Below are positions 20,041 through 31,196 of a stretch of DNA of 64,000 nucleotides, in pieces; the first letter of the stretch is position 1; the number at the start of each line of letters is the position of its first letter. The stretch is taken from NCBI RefSeq assembly GCF_018873765.1, contig NC_057916.1, positions 14,280,001-14,344,000 on the forward strand, written 5' to 3'. A program made the position numbers and the translations under genes. The notes under the pieces are model-generated. The model did not search any database, was not told the origin of the DNA, and saw only the letters and a program-made list of their open reading frames with translations. The DNA comes from Telopea speciosissima (taxonomy: Eukaryota > Streptophyta > Magnoliopsida > Proteales > Proteaceae).

Positions 20041-20340
20041 AACACCAATCAAAACATTGTTGGATTCTTTCAGCTTCCAATTTCTCTCAGAAATATATCT
20101 CTGGATCCTTTTAATGGTAATTGAAATTTTTTTTAAAACACGAAAGAATGACCTCTTGAACTTGAAAGAGTTGGATTTACATGTTCTTTAACTTCTTTCT
20201 GTGATCTAATTGACAGGAACGTTGCTACTTCATGCCAGAGGTCACTTTTTGTGTTAGCAATGACAATGCTGATGTTTGCAGCAAAGATGTATAATGTTCC
20301 GGATCCTAATGATTTGCTTATGCCGGTGGTTTCTAATCTT
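20041..20340 (+). pseudogene. EFR3-like exons (QLPISLRN and MLMFAAKM), unit 1
   Basis: Exon 20,041-20,116 reads NTNQNIVGFFQLPISLRNIS then LDPFNG. Exon 20,217-20,340 reads, after an internal one-base shift, SCQRSLFVLAMTMLMFAAKM and YNVPDPNDLLMPVVSNL before gtaag. These are the last EFR3-like exons in unit 1; the C-terminal third of the protein is absent. Confidence 0.8.
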
Positions 20341-20949
20341 GTAAGTTTTCTTGTCCTGGTTGGCTTTACTATAAATGTAATTTAACAGGGAGCATGATGT
20401 AACACATTCCTTATACACCTAAAGTAAAATTTTCTCATTGGGAATAGAAGGATTTTATTAATTGAAGCCAAAAAAGTACTAGTATAGCAAAATTTAAAAG
20501 ATGTGATGGGGGGCATGTTGGCCACAGTAAAACCATTCAAGTATACCCACCACTAAATCAAGGGGTGAGGACCACTATACAAGGCTGTCTATGGGTAACT
20601 TTGTTTGGCTAAATCATCCACATGAGATTTTGCCTAGGCGTTAGACTTCCTTAAAGATGTTCCATGAGACAGTTATTGAACAGTTATGAATAAACAATCT
20701 TGGATTTGTTGGAAATCTGATTTATATTGAAGGAGTTTTGTTCTGGTCAAACCTTATTTGATACCATGTCCAAGAACAATATGCACTCTCAAACTTGGGT
20801 CAAAACCAAAAGTATTATTTTGAATGTTTTCTATGTGAAGCTAATGCGTGGATTAGGTTCAAAATGTTTAAAATAGACAGCACAACAAGAATCAAGGCAA
20901 AAAAATAACTTCTGGGCCTCGAAACCAAGGTTTGAGTTGGCCTGGAGAA
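20341..20949. other. Gap between units 1 and 2
   Basis: No gene, long open frame or terminal repeat was recognised here. It is moderately AT-rich and ends in the fold-back repeat at 20,950. Confidence 0.4.
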
Positions 20950-21050
20950 AGTACCTGGTTTCGACCAAGATATGGTCGAAACCGAGACAATCTCGGTTTT
21001 TGGCTGGTCGAAACCAGTGTCGGCACCGAGTTCTCGATCCTTGGTTGAAT
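20950..21050. repeat. Fold-back repeat GGTTTCGACCA/TGGTCGAAACC at the unit 2 border
   Basis: The segment contains GGTTTCGACCA then TGGTCGAAACC as an 11-base stem. It is followed by CGAGACAATCTCGG and a third GGTCGAAACC. It joins directly to GTTGAATTTCTTCCTTCTTCC, which in unit 1 follows the WD40 exon. The block therefore sits exactly where unit 2 begins. Confidence 0.55.
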
Positions 21051-21730
21051 TTCTTCCTTCTTCCTCTGTTCTCTTCGTTGCTTACTTGTTTAGGTTGTTT
21101 TCTGATGTTTTTTTGTTGAATTTTTAACAGGTGCACTTCACCTTATTCAACCAATCAAAGCTCAAACCTGCAGCCCTGCACTGCAAAAAAAAATTCAGAC
21201 GGAGAAGCCATCATCGTTGTTGTCAAAATGCTGAGGTTTTCTAGTTGAGATTCTCCACTTCACTTGGACCTGCATCTCTAGCCACCACCATTTTCATTTC
21301 ATTCAAGATTGCTTCGCTGTAACTCGAACTCATCACTATTTTCTTATTTGTTTTTAATTTTTTTGTACGTTTTATTTCCTGTTCGACGCTTGGCACCTCA
21401 TACCGCTGCTCAAATTTTCTCTTATCTTCCAGGACATAACTATGATATCTAGGTTTGGCAGCTCAAATTATTGGCATCTTCGTCCTTGTCTACACTATTT
21501 TCTCTGCTACTGATCCCAAGAGAAGTGTCAGAGACTCCCATGTCCCTGTAAGTTCACCTGTTTTACTTGAAAAATAGAGTGTTATTAGATGAGATATAGA
21601 AATCATTCTCAATTCTCTTGTTAACCCACATGGAAAACATTCTAATTGAGAACTTTTGCTTTGGATTTACAGGTATTGGCACCACTTCCAATTGGGTTTG
21701 CAGTTTTGCTCCCCCCCCTTTGGTGGGTGG
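21051..21730 (+). pseudogene. PIP aquaporin fragment, unit 2, internally deleted
   Basis: 21,051-21,440 matches the non-coding DNA around 1960-2390 of unit 1. At 21,451 the sequence jumps to [20 protein letters not shown] then [11 protein letters not shown], ending at 21,547 with donor gtaag. The part with the first NPA motif is deleted. A third piece (VLAPLPIGF, from about 21,674) follows in the same arrangement as unit 1. It is non-functional. Confidence 0.82.
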
Positions 21731-22874
21731 GACAACCAGGTTTTTTGATCGCCTCTACAATTGAATTTCTTCCTTCTTCCTCTTTTCTCTTCTTTATTTA
21801 TTAGTCATTCCCTCGCAGTGCACATTATAATTTGTGCTATTTTGAAGTGAAGATCATAACCTAATCTTTACGCATTTCGTTATATGTGTGAAACCTGATG
21901 GGGTTTTTAGAACCAATTCAAGGTTAAAGTCCTTAGTTGGCCGGGCAAGATGTATGAAAAATTGTGCGTGGTGATTATGCAGCTTACGTACATGAGTCAT
22001 ACTAAACGACAATTGGCTTGTATCTTTGATGGCACCTCCTCTATATAAATATTTTCCATTGACCGTTTTCGGTTTGCTCCCTTACAAATCAACTCTATTT
22101 TCTCTTCTCCCTCTCTTTCTTTGTTCATCAGAAGCAATATAGGAAGGATCAGATTTTTTAAATATCATTTTTGAAGGTGTAGAAAGGGCTGAAAAAAATG
22201 AGAGTTCTTTATAGTCATTACTCTTTTCCAAGGCAAATGTGACCAAAATAAGGCTGGAGCTGTGTCTATATAACAATGATTAACTTCTATTTAGCTAGAA
22301 TAATGAAGAAGCTTAATTCTATTCATGTGGTAAGCTAGGGTGATTCTAACAGTGTTTTAGGCTGGAGGTCATGGGTAAGAGATTCTTTGACAATATGTGA
22401 CATGTTAGAGAAACAAGGGGGGTAGACGGCTGCATCAAGTGCATCGTTCTTGGGTTTTGCAACTTCCACTAATGATTCGGTGGACTCCCTAGGCAAGGAT
22501 GGATTTTTTATATTATTATTATTGTTATGATCCGAATTTTTTCATCATTATTCCTATCGGAAAAACTGCTGTTATCAGCCTGTTTCCTCTTCTTTAATAA
22601 ACTCACTAGTACTTTAATGCAACAGCCGATCACTGGTTTACTCAGTATTCTTTTTCTTATTAAAATAATTATATGCCTTATGTTTGCCTATTATATTAGG
22701 TCTCAATAGCAGCTCTACGTGAAATTTTATTTTCCAACGCTCTCTATTAGCTCTGAAGCATGATGGAACTGTTCAATTCTTTCTTTCTAATATTAATTCT
22801 GTGTTATAGTTCTCTTTATGTATGTTTCATTTGAGGGCAAGTTAAGTGCAAATTGTTCTATGTTATCTTGACAG
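21731..22874 (+). other. Spacer between PIP and coiled-coil exons, unit 2
   Basis: This is a continuous match to 3011-4149 of unit 1, with small differences and a TTA-repeat at 22,505-22,535. It contains no recognisable coding exon. In unit 3 the corresponding TTA-repeat is the insertion site of an inverted-repeat transposon. Confidence 0.6.
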
Positions 22875-23174
22875 GTTGAAACAACTGCGTCTGAAAGGGA
22901 GCAGTTATTGCTTGTGAAAATTTTAGAGCTTGAAGTCAGGTAGATCATATCGTGAATCAAGTAACTGTTGAACCTTCTGTAGGACTTCGTGTTTGCTTGG
23001 CCAAATGGACCAAGAATCTGAATTAATACAAGACATAAAAGTGACTTTGACATCCTTTTACAAAAGAAAAAGGAATCTCTGTTTCCTCTTATATTTTTTA
23101 CTTTCCTTTTCCTTTGATGTAGGATGATTAATCCAACTGATGAGGTAGCTGAGGCAAGGTTGAAATATCTGCAG
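22875..23174 (+). pseudogene. Two coiled-coil exons, unit 2
   Basis: Exons 22,875-22,939 and 23,123-23,174 have the same lengths and phases as in unit 1 and read VETTASEREQLLLVKILELE then VR and MINPTDEVAEARLKYLQ. Copia element 2 is inserted ten bases after the second exon, in the downstream intron just behind the donor. Confidence 0.6.
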
Positions 23175-23183
23175 GTAAGTGGC

Positions 23184-23377
23184 TGTTAGCTATATGGCCA
23201 GAATACCGTGGGGGTATTCTGGTCCTCTTTCTTTTGTTATTTTATTTATTTCGTACATGTGGTTTAGTCCCACATTGCTAATGTACAATTGTTTCATTCT
23301 TCATTATGATTATAAATAAAGATGTGCTTGGGATGACTAAATCATTCAAGCCTTTCCCTAATTTAAGTCTCTCTACA
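23184..23377 (+). repeat. Copia element 2, 5' LTR
   Basis: TGTTAGCTATATGG to CTCTCTACA. It contains TTATAAATAAAG near its centre-right, a possible TATA box or poly-A region. Confidence 0.92.
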
Positions 23378-24251
23378 TGGTATCAGAGCCAACTTCGAAT
23401 TAGGGACCACCCCCCCCCCCCCCCTTCGATTTCTTTTCCCTTTTTTTCCTTCCATCATTTTTTTCTCTTTGTTTCTGCATTTTCCTCCTTGGTTCTCCCT
23501 CTTCCATAAGGGCAGCACTACATGAGGTGATCGTATGATCTAGTGGCTGCCCCTCCCTACCTCTTTTTCCTTTTTTTCCTCATGAATTAATACCTGCTCG
23601 ACAGCTGCTGGACATCACTTGCCGTATTGAAGCCTTCAAGTTTTTTGGAGATCAACCGCTGCCATTATTGCTGGCTGTTTCTCACCTATTGGAGCTTCTT
23701 CAGCACCCTTTCCATCATCTGTCCAGCCTTTTTTCCCATTGATTGAAGACCCCCACTCCTAATCGATCTCCATCTTCAGGGTTTTTTTCAAAACCCTGAT
23801 AATTGTCGACTTTGGGTGTGGGGCTGCTTGTTGCTGCCGTTTGGTTCTGTTTTTTTGAAGGGTGTTTCTTCTATCATAGAGGGTCCCTCGACCTCAGTTG
23901 CAGCCACTTCTCTGCAGATTTTTGACACCTTATTCCCTTCATCGATTTCAGCATTACAGGGTTTTTTCAAAACCCTGACAATATCGATATAGGGTTTCTA
24001 TCATATAGGGTTTTGGACCTGAATTTTTGCAGAATATTTTCTACATTATACAGTGTTATTCAACTACAGTTACAGCCAATCATCTGCAAGTTCTGTCCCT
24101 CACTTGTCCCTTTATCGATTTCCACAATTCAGGTTTTTTCAAAACCCTAACACTATCGATATAGGGGTCTTCTTGTGCTGCTGGTTCTGATTTTTTATGA
24201 GGTGATTCAACCTTTACTTTGAACTTATTATTGGCCATATTTGTTGTCAGT
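23378..24251 (+). promoter_or_regulatory. Copia element 2 leader with primer-binding site
   Basis: The tRNA-Met primer site abuts the LTR. The leader contains a C-run (23,409-23,424) and three repeats of a TTTTTTCAAAACCCTGA-like motif (near 23,785, 23,962 and 24,135). The last ATG before gag is at 24,252. Confidence 0.7.
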
Positions 24252-25240
24252 ATGGGTGATTCGACCAATTCTTCATCTACTTCAGATCAGGCACTTAATG
24301 ATGGCCACAGCAAGACAGAGTACCATAGCTTCCCACCAAATCCTATTAAACTAGATGGCTCGAATTATCTTCTCTGGTCCAGATCTGCCTCTTTTGCCAT
24401 TATAGGCCGTGGTCTCACCAGTCATATTAATGGCACTTGTGTTATGCCTACTGCACCAGGACCTGCTCAGGACAAATGGCTTGCCAATAATGGTGTTCTG
24501 ATGTCTTATCTGATAGGCTCTATGACTTCAGATTTACAGCATGACTTTCTTCTTCTGGACACTGCCTCTCAGATTTGGGCTGCATGCAAGGAAACATATG
24601 GGCAGCTTGGCAATGATGCCCAAGTATATGAAATCCGAAAGAAGGTCCTTCACACCACTCAGGGAGAACTTTCAGTGTCCAAATATTATGCTACTTTGCG
24701 CAACCTTTGGTAGCAACTGGACCACTTTTCTGACTTTCACCCAAGTACAGCTGCTGATATTACTTCTTACGAACAACATATGGACAAGATCAGAGTCTAT
24801 GATTTTTTGGCAGGTTTGAATGTCGAGTATGATCAGATTTGGGTTCAGGTGTTGGGTCATAAGCCATTTCCCACACTTGAACAGTCCTATGCCCTGGTCT
24901 CCTCTGAAGAAAACCGTAGGGCTGCCATGTTGCACCCTCCTATTACTGACAGATCGGCACTCCAAGCTGCTGCCCCTGCCACTCCTGCACCTAGTGGCAC
25001 TGCTTCTCGTGGTGATTCTACTACTGGGTCTGTTGTTTGTGGGTACTATCACAAACCTTACCACACCAAGGAGAAGTGCTGGAAACTTCGTGGGAAACTG
25101 GCTGACTTTGAAGCTAAAAGGCTGCTAAGACCAAGACAAAGACTAAGACCAAGGCCCATCAGACTGAGACTGTTATTGCGGCCCCTACTATTGACCCTGG
25201 TCTATCCCAGGATGATCTACAAGCACTCCTTCGTATACTG
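24252..25240 (+). pseudogene. Copia element 2 gag with premature stop
   Basis: The start MGDSTNSSSTSDQALNDGHS leads into FPPNPIKLDGSNYLLWSRSA, typical of copia gag. At 24,711 the frame stops (TAG) where RNLWQQLD is expected, consistent with CAG to TAG. Reading through in the same frame gives HMDKIRVYDFLAGLNVEYDQ and SYALVSSEENRRAAML. Near 25,025-25,080 comes a knuckle-like CGYYHKPYHTKEKCW, with Tyr where the second Cys is expected. A frameshift follows near 25,115. Confidence 0.87.
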
Positions 25241-25244
25241 AGGT

Positions 25245-26420
25245 CTTTCGCTGCTGCTGCCTCTACTACATCAGCTACTGCCAATTCTTCTGCTACTTCA
25301 GGTTCCCACTTTGCTCGGTCAGGTATTCCATTTGGGGGTCATTGTGCTTCTGTAGCTTCACATCCTTGGATCATAGATTCTGGGGCTACAGATCATATGA
25401 CCGGTTCCTCTGGTTTGTTTCATAGATATTCTCCCACTTCTGGGAAAGACAAGGTCAAGGTAGCTGATGGTTCCCTTTTTTCTATATCTGGAAAAGGAAT
25501 CATCAACTGCATTTCCTCTCTTCCATTAACTTCTGTTTTGCATATTCCTAATTTTACTACTAACCTTCTTTCCATTAGTAGTATTACTCGTAATCTTAAC
25601 TGCAAAGTCACTTTCTTTCCTTCTCATTGTGTGTTTCAAGATCTGGACTCTGGGAGGACGATTGGATTGGGTAAAGTGCACGGTGGGCTGTACCTGCTTG
25701 ATGATGGTCGCTTCTCTCCATCACCATTGCTTTCTCCACTACACCAGAACTCCATGGTCTCTTCTGAACTCTACCAGTGGCACTCTAGGTTAGGTCACCC
25801 CCCTTTAGGAATTTTAGCACATTTATTTCCTAGTTTGGTCACCCTTCATACTAAGGATGACTTTTTTTGTGAGGCGTGTGTTCTGACCAAACAAACACGT
25901 TCAAATTATCCTATTTTAAATAAAAGGAGTTCTTCTTGCTTTCAATTAGTGCACTCTGATGTTTGGGGCCCTAATCGTAAACCCTCTATTTCTGGTCATC
26001 GGTGGTTTATCTCTTTCATTGATTGTCATTCTAGGCACACATGGGTGTATCTTTTGCACACAAAAAATCAGTTTTTTTTCATGTTTTCAGCACTTTCATA
26101 AAATGGTCCAAACTCAGTTCCAAGCTACTCTCAAAATATTGAGAAGTGAAAATGGGACAGAGTATAAAGAATCACAATTTCAAAAATATTTGGCTGACCA
26201 TGGGATCATTCATCAAACTAGTTGTGTTGATACCCCTGCCCAGAATGGTGTGGCAGAAAGGAAAAACCGCCACTTGTTAGAAATGGCCAGAGCTTTGATG
26301 TTTGCGAAAAATGTCCCGTCTCAATATTGGGGGGATGCGGTTCTTACGGCAGCCTATCTCATCAATAGGCTGCCCTTTAGGGTACTCAACTCCCGTCTTA
26401 ATATCAGGAGACCTTTGCAT
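25245..26420 (+). pseudogene. Copia element 2 protease and integrase
   Basis: The protease active site IIDSGATDHMTGSSGL is intact at about 25,372-25,420. The GAG-pre-integrase region shows HSRLGHPPLGILAHLFPSL and FFCEACVLTKQTRSNY. The core follows with LVHSDVWGPNRKPSISG and FIDCHSRHTWVYLL. A frameshift near 26,090 moves to a frame with LKILRSENGTEYKESQF and DTPAQNGVAERKNRHLLEMA, ending QYWGDAVLTAAYLINRLPFR. It then leaves the integrase at VLNSR: the C-terminal part is deleted. Confidence 0.88.
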
Positions 26421-27700
26421 TAGTGGCAAAGCTCAACACCATCAGGGTGTTATTATCTTGTGTTGTGAATCTTGGGTGGGATCTTCAGCAGTTAGATGTC
26501 AAAAATGCCTTCCTCCATGGAGAGCTTAAGGAGGAGGTATATATGGACATTCCACCAGGTTTTTCTGATGACAGGACTAAGGGCAGGGTTTGTAAATTGA
26601 AGCGTGCCCTTTATGGTTTGAACCAATCCCCTAGGGCCTGGTTTGGCAGATTTCATAAGGCTATGATTTCAGCAGGTTACAAGCAGAGCAATGTTGATCA
26701 CACTTTGTTTATCAGACGACTTGGTAATGAGGTTACTCTTCTCATAGTCTATGTGGATGATATTGTGGTCACGGGTAATGATGATGCTGCAATCAGGGAT
26801 TTGAAAATTCTTCTTGGCCGTGAGTTTGAGGTCAAAGATCTTGGTCCCCTAAAATATTTTCTAGGGATAGAAGTTGCTCGATCTTCAAAGGGCATCTTTC
26901 TTTCTTAAAGAAAATATGTCCTTGATCTATTGACTGAGACAGGGCTATTTGGCTGTCATCCTTCAGATACTCCTATGGAAGCTACTACAAAACTAAGGGA
27001 GAAAGAGGGTGAGCTTGTTGACAAGGGTGCTTATCAGCGGTTAGTGGGCAAACTAATCTACCTTTCTCACACACGCCCTGACATTGCAGTTGTTATAAGT
27101 TTGGTGAGTCAATTCATGCATGATCACTATTCCTCTCATATGGATGCAGTCCGTCGTATTTTGAGGTATTTGAAGTCTGCTCCGGGAAAGGGAATCCTTC
27201 TATCTCCCAATAGTCACTTGAAGATTGAAGCCTATATTGATGCCGATTGGGCTGGTTCTCTTGACAGGAAATCTATCTCTAGCTACTGTTCCTTTGTGGG
27301 TGGGAACCTTGTCACATGGCGTAGCAAAAAGCAGAATGTTGTGGCAAGGTCTAGTGCTGAAGCCGAGTTCCGCGCAATGGCACAAGGAATTTGTGAACTT
27401 CTGTGGCTTAGAGGATTATTGCAGGATATTGGTGTTGTTGTCCATCTTCCTATGATGTTTTATTGTGACAATAAAGCCACCATTAGCATTGCTCATAACC
27501 CTGTCCAGCATGATCGTACTAAATACGTGGAGGTTGACCGTCATTTCATCAAGGAGAAGCTTGAAGTCGGCCTCATTTGTGTTCCCTTTGTGAAGTCCAC
27601 TGATCAACTGGCTGATGTGTTCACTAAGGGGTTGAGTAGCAAGCTGTTTCATCCTATCTTAGTCAAGTTGGGCATGCATCATATATATGCACCAACTTGA
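26421..27700 (+). pseudogene. Copia element 2 reverse transcriptase and RNase H
   Basis: RT starts late, at AKLNTIRVLLSCVVNLGWDL, with [20 protein letters not shown]. The canonical beginning (the WKxAM...TWxLVxLPxGK region) is lost in the internal deletion. YGLNQSPRAWFGRF and LLIVYVDDIVVTGNDD (catalytic YVDD) follow. At 26,906 the frame stops (TAA) where CAA of FLSQRKYVLD is expected. RNase H continues from 26,930 with YIDADWAGSLDRKSISSYCS and ends with DQLADVFTKGLSSKLFHPIL and HHIYAPT. Confidence 0.9.
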
Positions 27701-27707
27701 GGGGGAG

Positions 27708-27901
27708 TATTAGCTATATGGCCAGAATACCGTGGGGGTATTCTGATCCTCTTTCTTTTGATATTTTATTTATTTCGTACATGTGGTTTAGTCCCACATT
27801 GCTAATGTACAATTGTTTCATTCTTCATTATGATTATAAATAAAGATGTGCTTGGGATGACTAAATCATCCAAGCCTTTCCCTAATTTAAGTCTGTCTAC
27901 A
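27708..27901 (+). repeat. Copia element 2, 3' LTR
   Basis: 194 bases. The first dinucleotide is TA where the other LTR has TG. The end CTGTCTACA is followed by the GTGGC target copy. Confidence 0.92.
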
Positions 27902-28182
27902 GTGGCTGAGGAAAGTTCCTTCTGAGCTCTTTTGAATTGAAACGTACCACATGATTTTGTGATAGAAACACTGACCTTCCCAGATAAGAGAGAGAGAGAG
28001 AGAAAGTACATATACAGATGTGTTTTCCTATCTAGTTTGTAGGGTAGTCATGTTGGATGTCTTGTAACCTTGTTTGAGATAGACACATCTATCTTCTTTT
28101 TACATGGTGTTATAAAAACAGAGTAGTCCTACTTATCTTTTTAAAATCCAGGATAATGATGTCTAGCTGTGTAATTTTGTCG

Positions 28183-28257
28183 AAGGGTGCTCCAAATGAA
28201 CGGAAAACTGTTAAATTGTGTGAATATGCTGCCAAGAACCCCCTCCGAATTCCAAAG
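28183..28257 (+). pseudogene. EFR3-like exon, N-terminal part, unit 2
   Basis: It has the same 25 codons as 4682-4756 with minor changes (KGAPNERKTVKLCEYAAK). The acceptor AG is mutated: TTTTGTCG stands where unit 1 has TTTTGTAG. The donor is intact. Confidence 0.85.
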
Positions 28258-28365
28258 GTACTCCCTTCTTTCAACATAAGTTAACCTCCTTTCATTATTT
28301 GCGTATCAATGGCTTCTACCTGGAGGTTATTTTGGTCTCCTTTTCTTTGCTGTAGATTGCCAAGT

Positions 28366-28471
28366 ATCTTAAACAAAGGTGCTCAAAAGAATTGAGGTCT
28401 GAGCATATCAAATATATCAGTCTTATCACAGAGGCATACCATAAACTGCTTTGCATATGCAAGGAGCAGAT
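28366..28471 (+). pseudogene. EFR3-like exon (IAKYL), unit 2
   Basis: The exon reads IAKYLKQRCSKELRSEHIKY then ISLITEAYHKLLCICKEQM, with ctgtag and gtaag borders. It matches the conserved QRC-KELR...Y-KLL-CKEQM block of plant EFR3-like proteins. This exon is intact; in unit 1 only its first five codons survive. Confidence 0.88.
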
Positions 28472-28952
28472 GTAAGTGTAATGGTTTTCTTTTCCCCTCT
28501 TATCTTTCTTGATTTTTTATTTTAATTTTAGTTGTGGAATACAGTTTTTTTTTTAATTAAAAAAAGAAAAAAAAAAAGTTTATTTAGGACTTAATGTTCT
28601 AATGAAACTAGTCTCATTTCCTATTTTCTTAGAACTTCCAACTACTGTTATTTCCGTTTCTGGCACAAGGCAACTCAAGAAGTGACTTCAGACTCATTAG
28701 CTTGACCCGGATTTGGTGTCATTAAAATATTCCCCTCATTTTGACTTATGGAGTAGTTTTCAATTTTTATTTCTTTCCTTTTTGTTCTTACTACTTTATT
28801 TAGGGAAAATTTTGTCCATAAATTCTTGATACTGTATCTATTTTAGTAGTCGGAAGGTGGGTCTGTTTGCATTCTTTTGCTACTAGGCCATATATGGCAG
28901 TTCTTTGGCATTATCTCAAATATATTTCTCATGTATGCATTTTGTTCTATAG
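28472..28952 (+). other. EFR3-like intron, unit 2
   Basis: AT-rich intron with an A-run at 28,555-28,580. Nothing else was recognised. Confidence 0.6.
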
Positions 28953-29075
28953 GGCAAACTTCGCTCTCAGTCTACTGATTGTTGTAATTGAACTCTTGGA
29001 CTTTGGGACTCCACAAAGCAAGACCATGTTCGTATTTTAGGATGCAAAACCTTGACCGGATTCATTCATTGTCAG
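28953..29075 (+). pseudogene. EFR3-like exon (ANFALSLL), unit 2
   Basis: It reads (M)ANFALSLLIVVIELLD and then, after a frame change near 29,005, STKQDHVRILGCKTLTGFIH plus CQ before gtgat. The frame change could be a short insertion around CTTTGGGAC. The block corresponds to the LL...RILGCxTLxxFIxxQ segment of the family. Confidence 0.82.
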
Positions 29076-30017
29076 GTGATTTTAGGATGTAATTGGCATC
29101 ATTATCTAATAAGTTACTTATATATCTTGCTACTTTTTCTTTGCATCATACAAACTGGTTAATCCCTTCAAGACTTCAATATAAGTGTTGTGTTTGCTCT
29201 TAACAATCTGTTGTTGCGAAATCAGTAGATTTTTCTGCTTGGTGAAACATCCATTCAGTGCAGAAACTGATCTTAAATTACATATTTCCCCCATTGTTGG
29301 TATACTATTGACTTTTTTCTTCTTCTTATTGGTTGTGGTGGAAAACATAGATTTTCCTCATATCGAAGGGAAGTGCAAAGATCAAACAATTGGAAGAAAA
29401 AGATATAAACTTTGAACATTTAACAGCTTGATAGGCATTCTGCACTTATAGATGCACTCATTTATTTTTCTTTTTCTTCCTTTCTTTGAATTTTTGTAAC
29501 TGGAAAGTTAATCAGAAATTTAAGGCAAAAGTGTAAAGGTTGAAAGGTTATTGAGCTTATCCTCCAAAATATTGGAACTAGTGATAGGTTTTTCCTTGTC
29601 ATGGACAACGAACCTGAATGGAAAAGGAGGCTCTTGATCCCTATATATATATATTGGAGGGGGGGTTGGATTGGTTTACAATTGTTATAAAGGGATCCTC
29701 TTCAATCATTTGATCTGAAAGTGGAGCATTCATTTGAGCATCTGATTAGATTTGGGATGATGCTTAGATTGTGGATTTGTGCCAACAGTTTGTGAAGTGC
29801 TTGCTTACTTGGACCAGATGCCATCAAGTTATGGATTTGGTTTTTGTCCTTAACAAAGTTTCTGAATTTTGTTTTACTTCTACCTTTCATGCTTACTTTT
29901 TTCTAATCAATGAACAATGAACAGGCTTCTTTTATGATTTTACTCTCATCTTTACTTTTACGGTTACTTCTCCATATGTTTTATGCTGGTTCTGTTCTTG
30001 CCTTTGTGCATGAACAG
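29076..30017 (+). other. EFR3-like intron with TA repeat, unit 2
   Basis: This long intron contains a TA run at 29,642-29,653 that corresponds to the LINE insertion site at 8,620-11,418 in unit 1. No coding exon was recognised. Confidence 0.6.
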
Positions 30018-30331
30018 GCAGATGGAAGTTATGCTCCCAATATTGAGAAATTGGTTCCTAGAGTATGCATGCTTGCTTGCACGTGAGCCTGGGAAGGAAT
30101 ATAGCAAGTGCTTTTTGACGGTATCAAGTTTGCAATGCCTTTCAGCTATGGTAGTTGGTGGGTTTTTTTTTTTTTTTTTTCCGGTTGTAATGTTTTCTTG
30201 TTAACGCAACATGAGCACAATCTTTTTTTAAATTTACCTCCATCTAATTCCTCATTGAGTCAAATTGATTTTTCACATTTCAGGTGTGGTTTATGGCAGA
30301 TTTTTCACATGTTCTTGATGGTTTTGATGAG
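30018..30331 (+). pseudogene. EFR3-like exons ADGSY and VWFMADF, unit 2
   Basis: Exon 30,018-30,150 reads ADGSYAPNIEKLVPRVCML. A duplicated TTGC (CTTGCTTGCACG in place of CTTGCACG) then shifts the frame to a TGA. The original frame resumes as REPGKEYSKCFLTVSSLQCL. Exon 30,284-30,331 reads VWFMADFSHVLDGFDE and is intact. Confidence 0.85.
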
Positions 30332-30983
30332 GTGACTGGTTTTCTAATGCTTTAGTATGTGTTGGCAATTGGACCCAGTGTTTAATTTTTATGACTTATT
30401 TCCTGGCACAGTGTGAATAAATTGAGCTTTGGAGCTAGTAGCTGCACAAGGAAAACAGTTTAAAGTTAGAAACAACAATGTGGAAATGTTTTAAAAGAGG
30501 AATGATTAGGGGCTGTGGTAGGTACTTTCCACAATGAGAGTAGTTTCTTCTGAAATAACTTTAGGTGTAGCTCATATATTGTGTCTAGGGCTGGCATTCC
30601 AAGACTTCACACCCTTGTTAGATTTTTGACATGTTTACTCATATTGATGCATGTTTGACATAGTCTGGATGTGTCTGCAGACTGCATTTAGTTCTAGGAG
30701 ATCATTGAGTTTGATATGTATCCATCTAACATTATCTGCGTCTGACGCTAACACAGGTAATGGTAGTTACATAGGTTCAACGGTTTGTAAACCTGTAGCA
30801 AGTTATAATTAAAGCATGCGCATTCATGTATATATGCGAGTCTGATAATCAAGTCTCTCTACTTGTGAATATACTTCCAATTTAAGCTTCTGTTTGTACA
30901 TCTTGAAATCTTGGCTATATTAAGTTTAATTGGGTTCTTCAATCATGAATTTCTTTTGATTTAAGGATTTATACTTTGCGCAG

Positions 30984-31182
30984 ATTGTGCATGCCACACT
31001 GGATAACTGCGAACCAGATATAAATCTTGTAGATGATGTCGAAAGGGGGGAGCCAGATCACAATTGGGTTGATGAAGTAGTTAGAAGTGAAGCAAGGGGT
31101 GGTGTGGGTGTTGGCAGTGATCTCAGCCTGAGCTACCTTAGGCCAAGACGAGAAAAAAAAAAGATTGCACTCTATTGACTCG
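30984..31182 (+). pseudogene. EFR3-like exon IVHATLDN, unit 2
   Basis: It reads IVHATLDNCEPDINLVDDVE and on to SYLRPRREKK. The A-run has ten bases where the second unit 1 copy has eight, which shifts the last eight codons. The donor TCG|gtaat is intact, and a LINE is inserted immediately after it. Confidence 0.85.
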
Positions 31183-31196
31183 GTAATAATGAGCAA

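Larger units (their letters stand above)
4682..20340 (+). pseudogene. EFR3/SRL2-like pseudogene, unit 1 (whole span)
   Basis: Exons of a plant EFR3-like protein (SEMI-ROLLED LEAF2 family) are scattered over this span. The family consists of ARM/HEAT-repeat proteins; the yeast and animal members scaffold PI4-kinase at the plasma membrane. Visible pieces run from KLCEYAAKNPLRIPK near the N-terminus to LFVLAMTMLMFAAKMY in the C-terminal half. The order is disturbed: the TLEK...HSQQ exon appears before and again after the IVHATLDN exon, and exon 2 is fused to a much later exon by a deletion. Frameshifts at about 6159, 19,385 and 20,235, a solo LTR in an exon, two LINEs and copia element 1 make it non-functional. 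The true 5' exon (MSV...CGSLCFFCP type) and the C-terminus were not found. Confidence 0.8.
23184..27901 (+). mobile_element. Ty1/copia retrotransposon 2, internally deleted
   Basis: LTRs at 23,184-23,377 and 27,708-27,901 (194 bases each) differ at about five positions. GTGGC flanks both sides (23,179-23,183 and 27,902-27,906). The primer-binding site TGGTATCAGAGCC starts at 23,378 and the purine tract TTGAGGGGGAG precedes the 3' LTR. The gag, protease, integrase and RT/RNase H parts are in copia order. The end of integrase and the start of RT are missing, and two in-frame stops are present. Low LTR divergence suggests the youngest dated insertion in the window. Confidence 0.93.
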
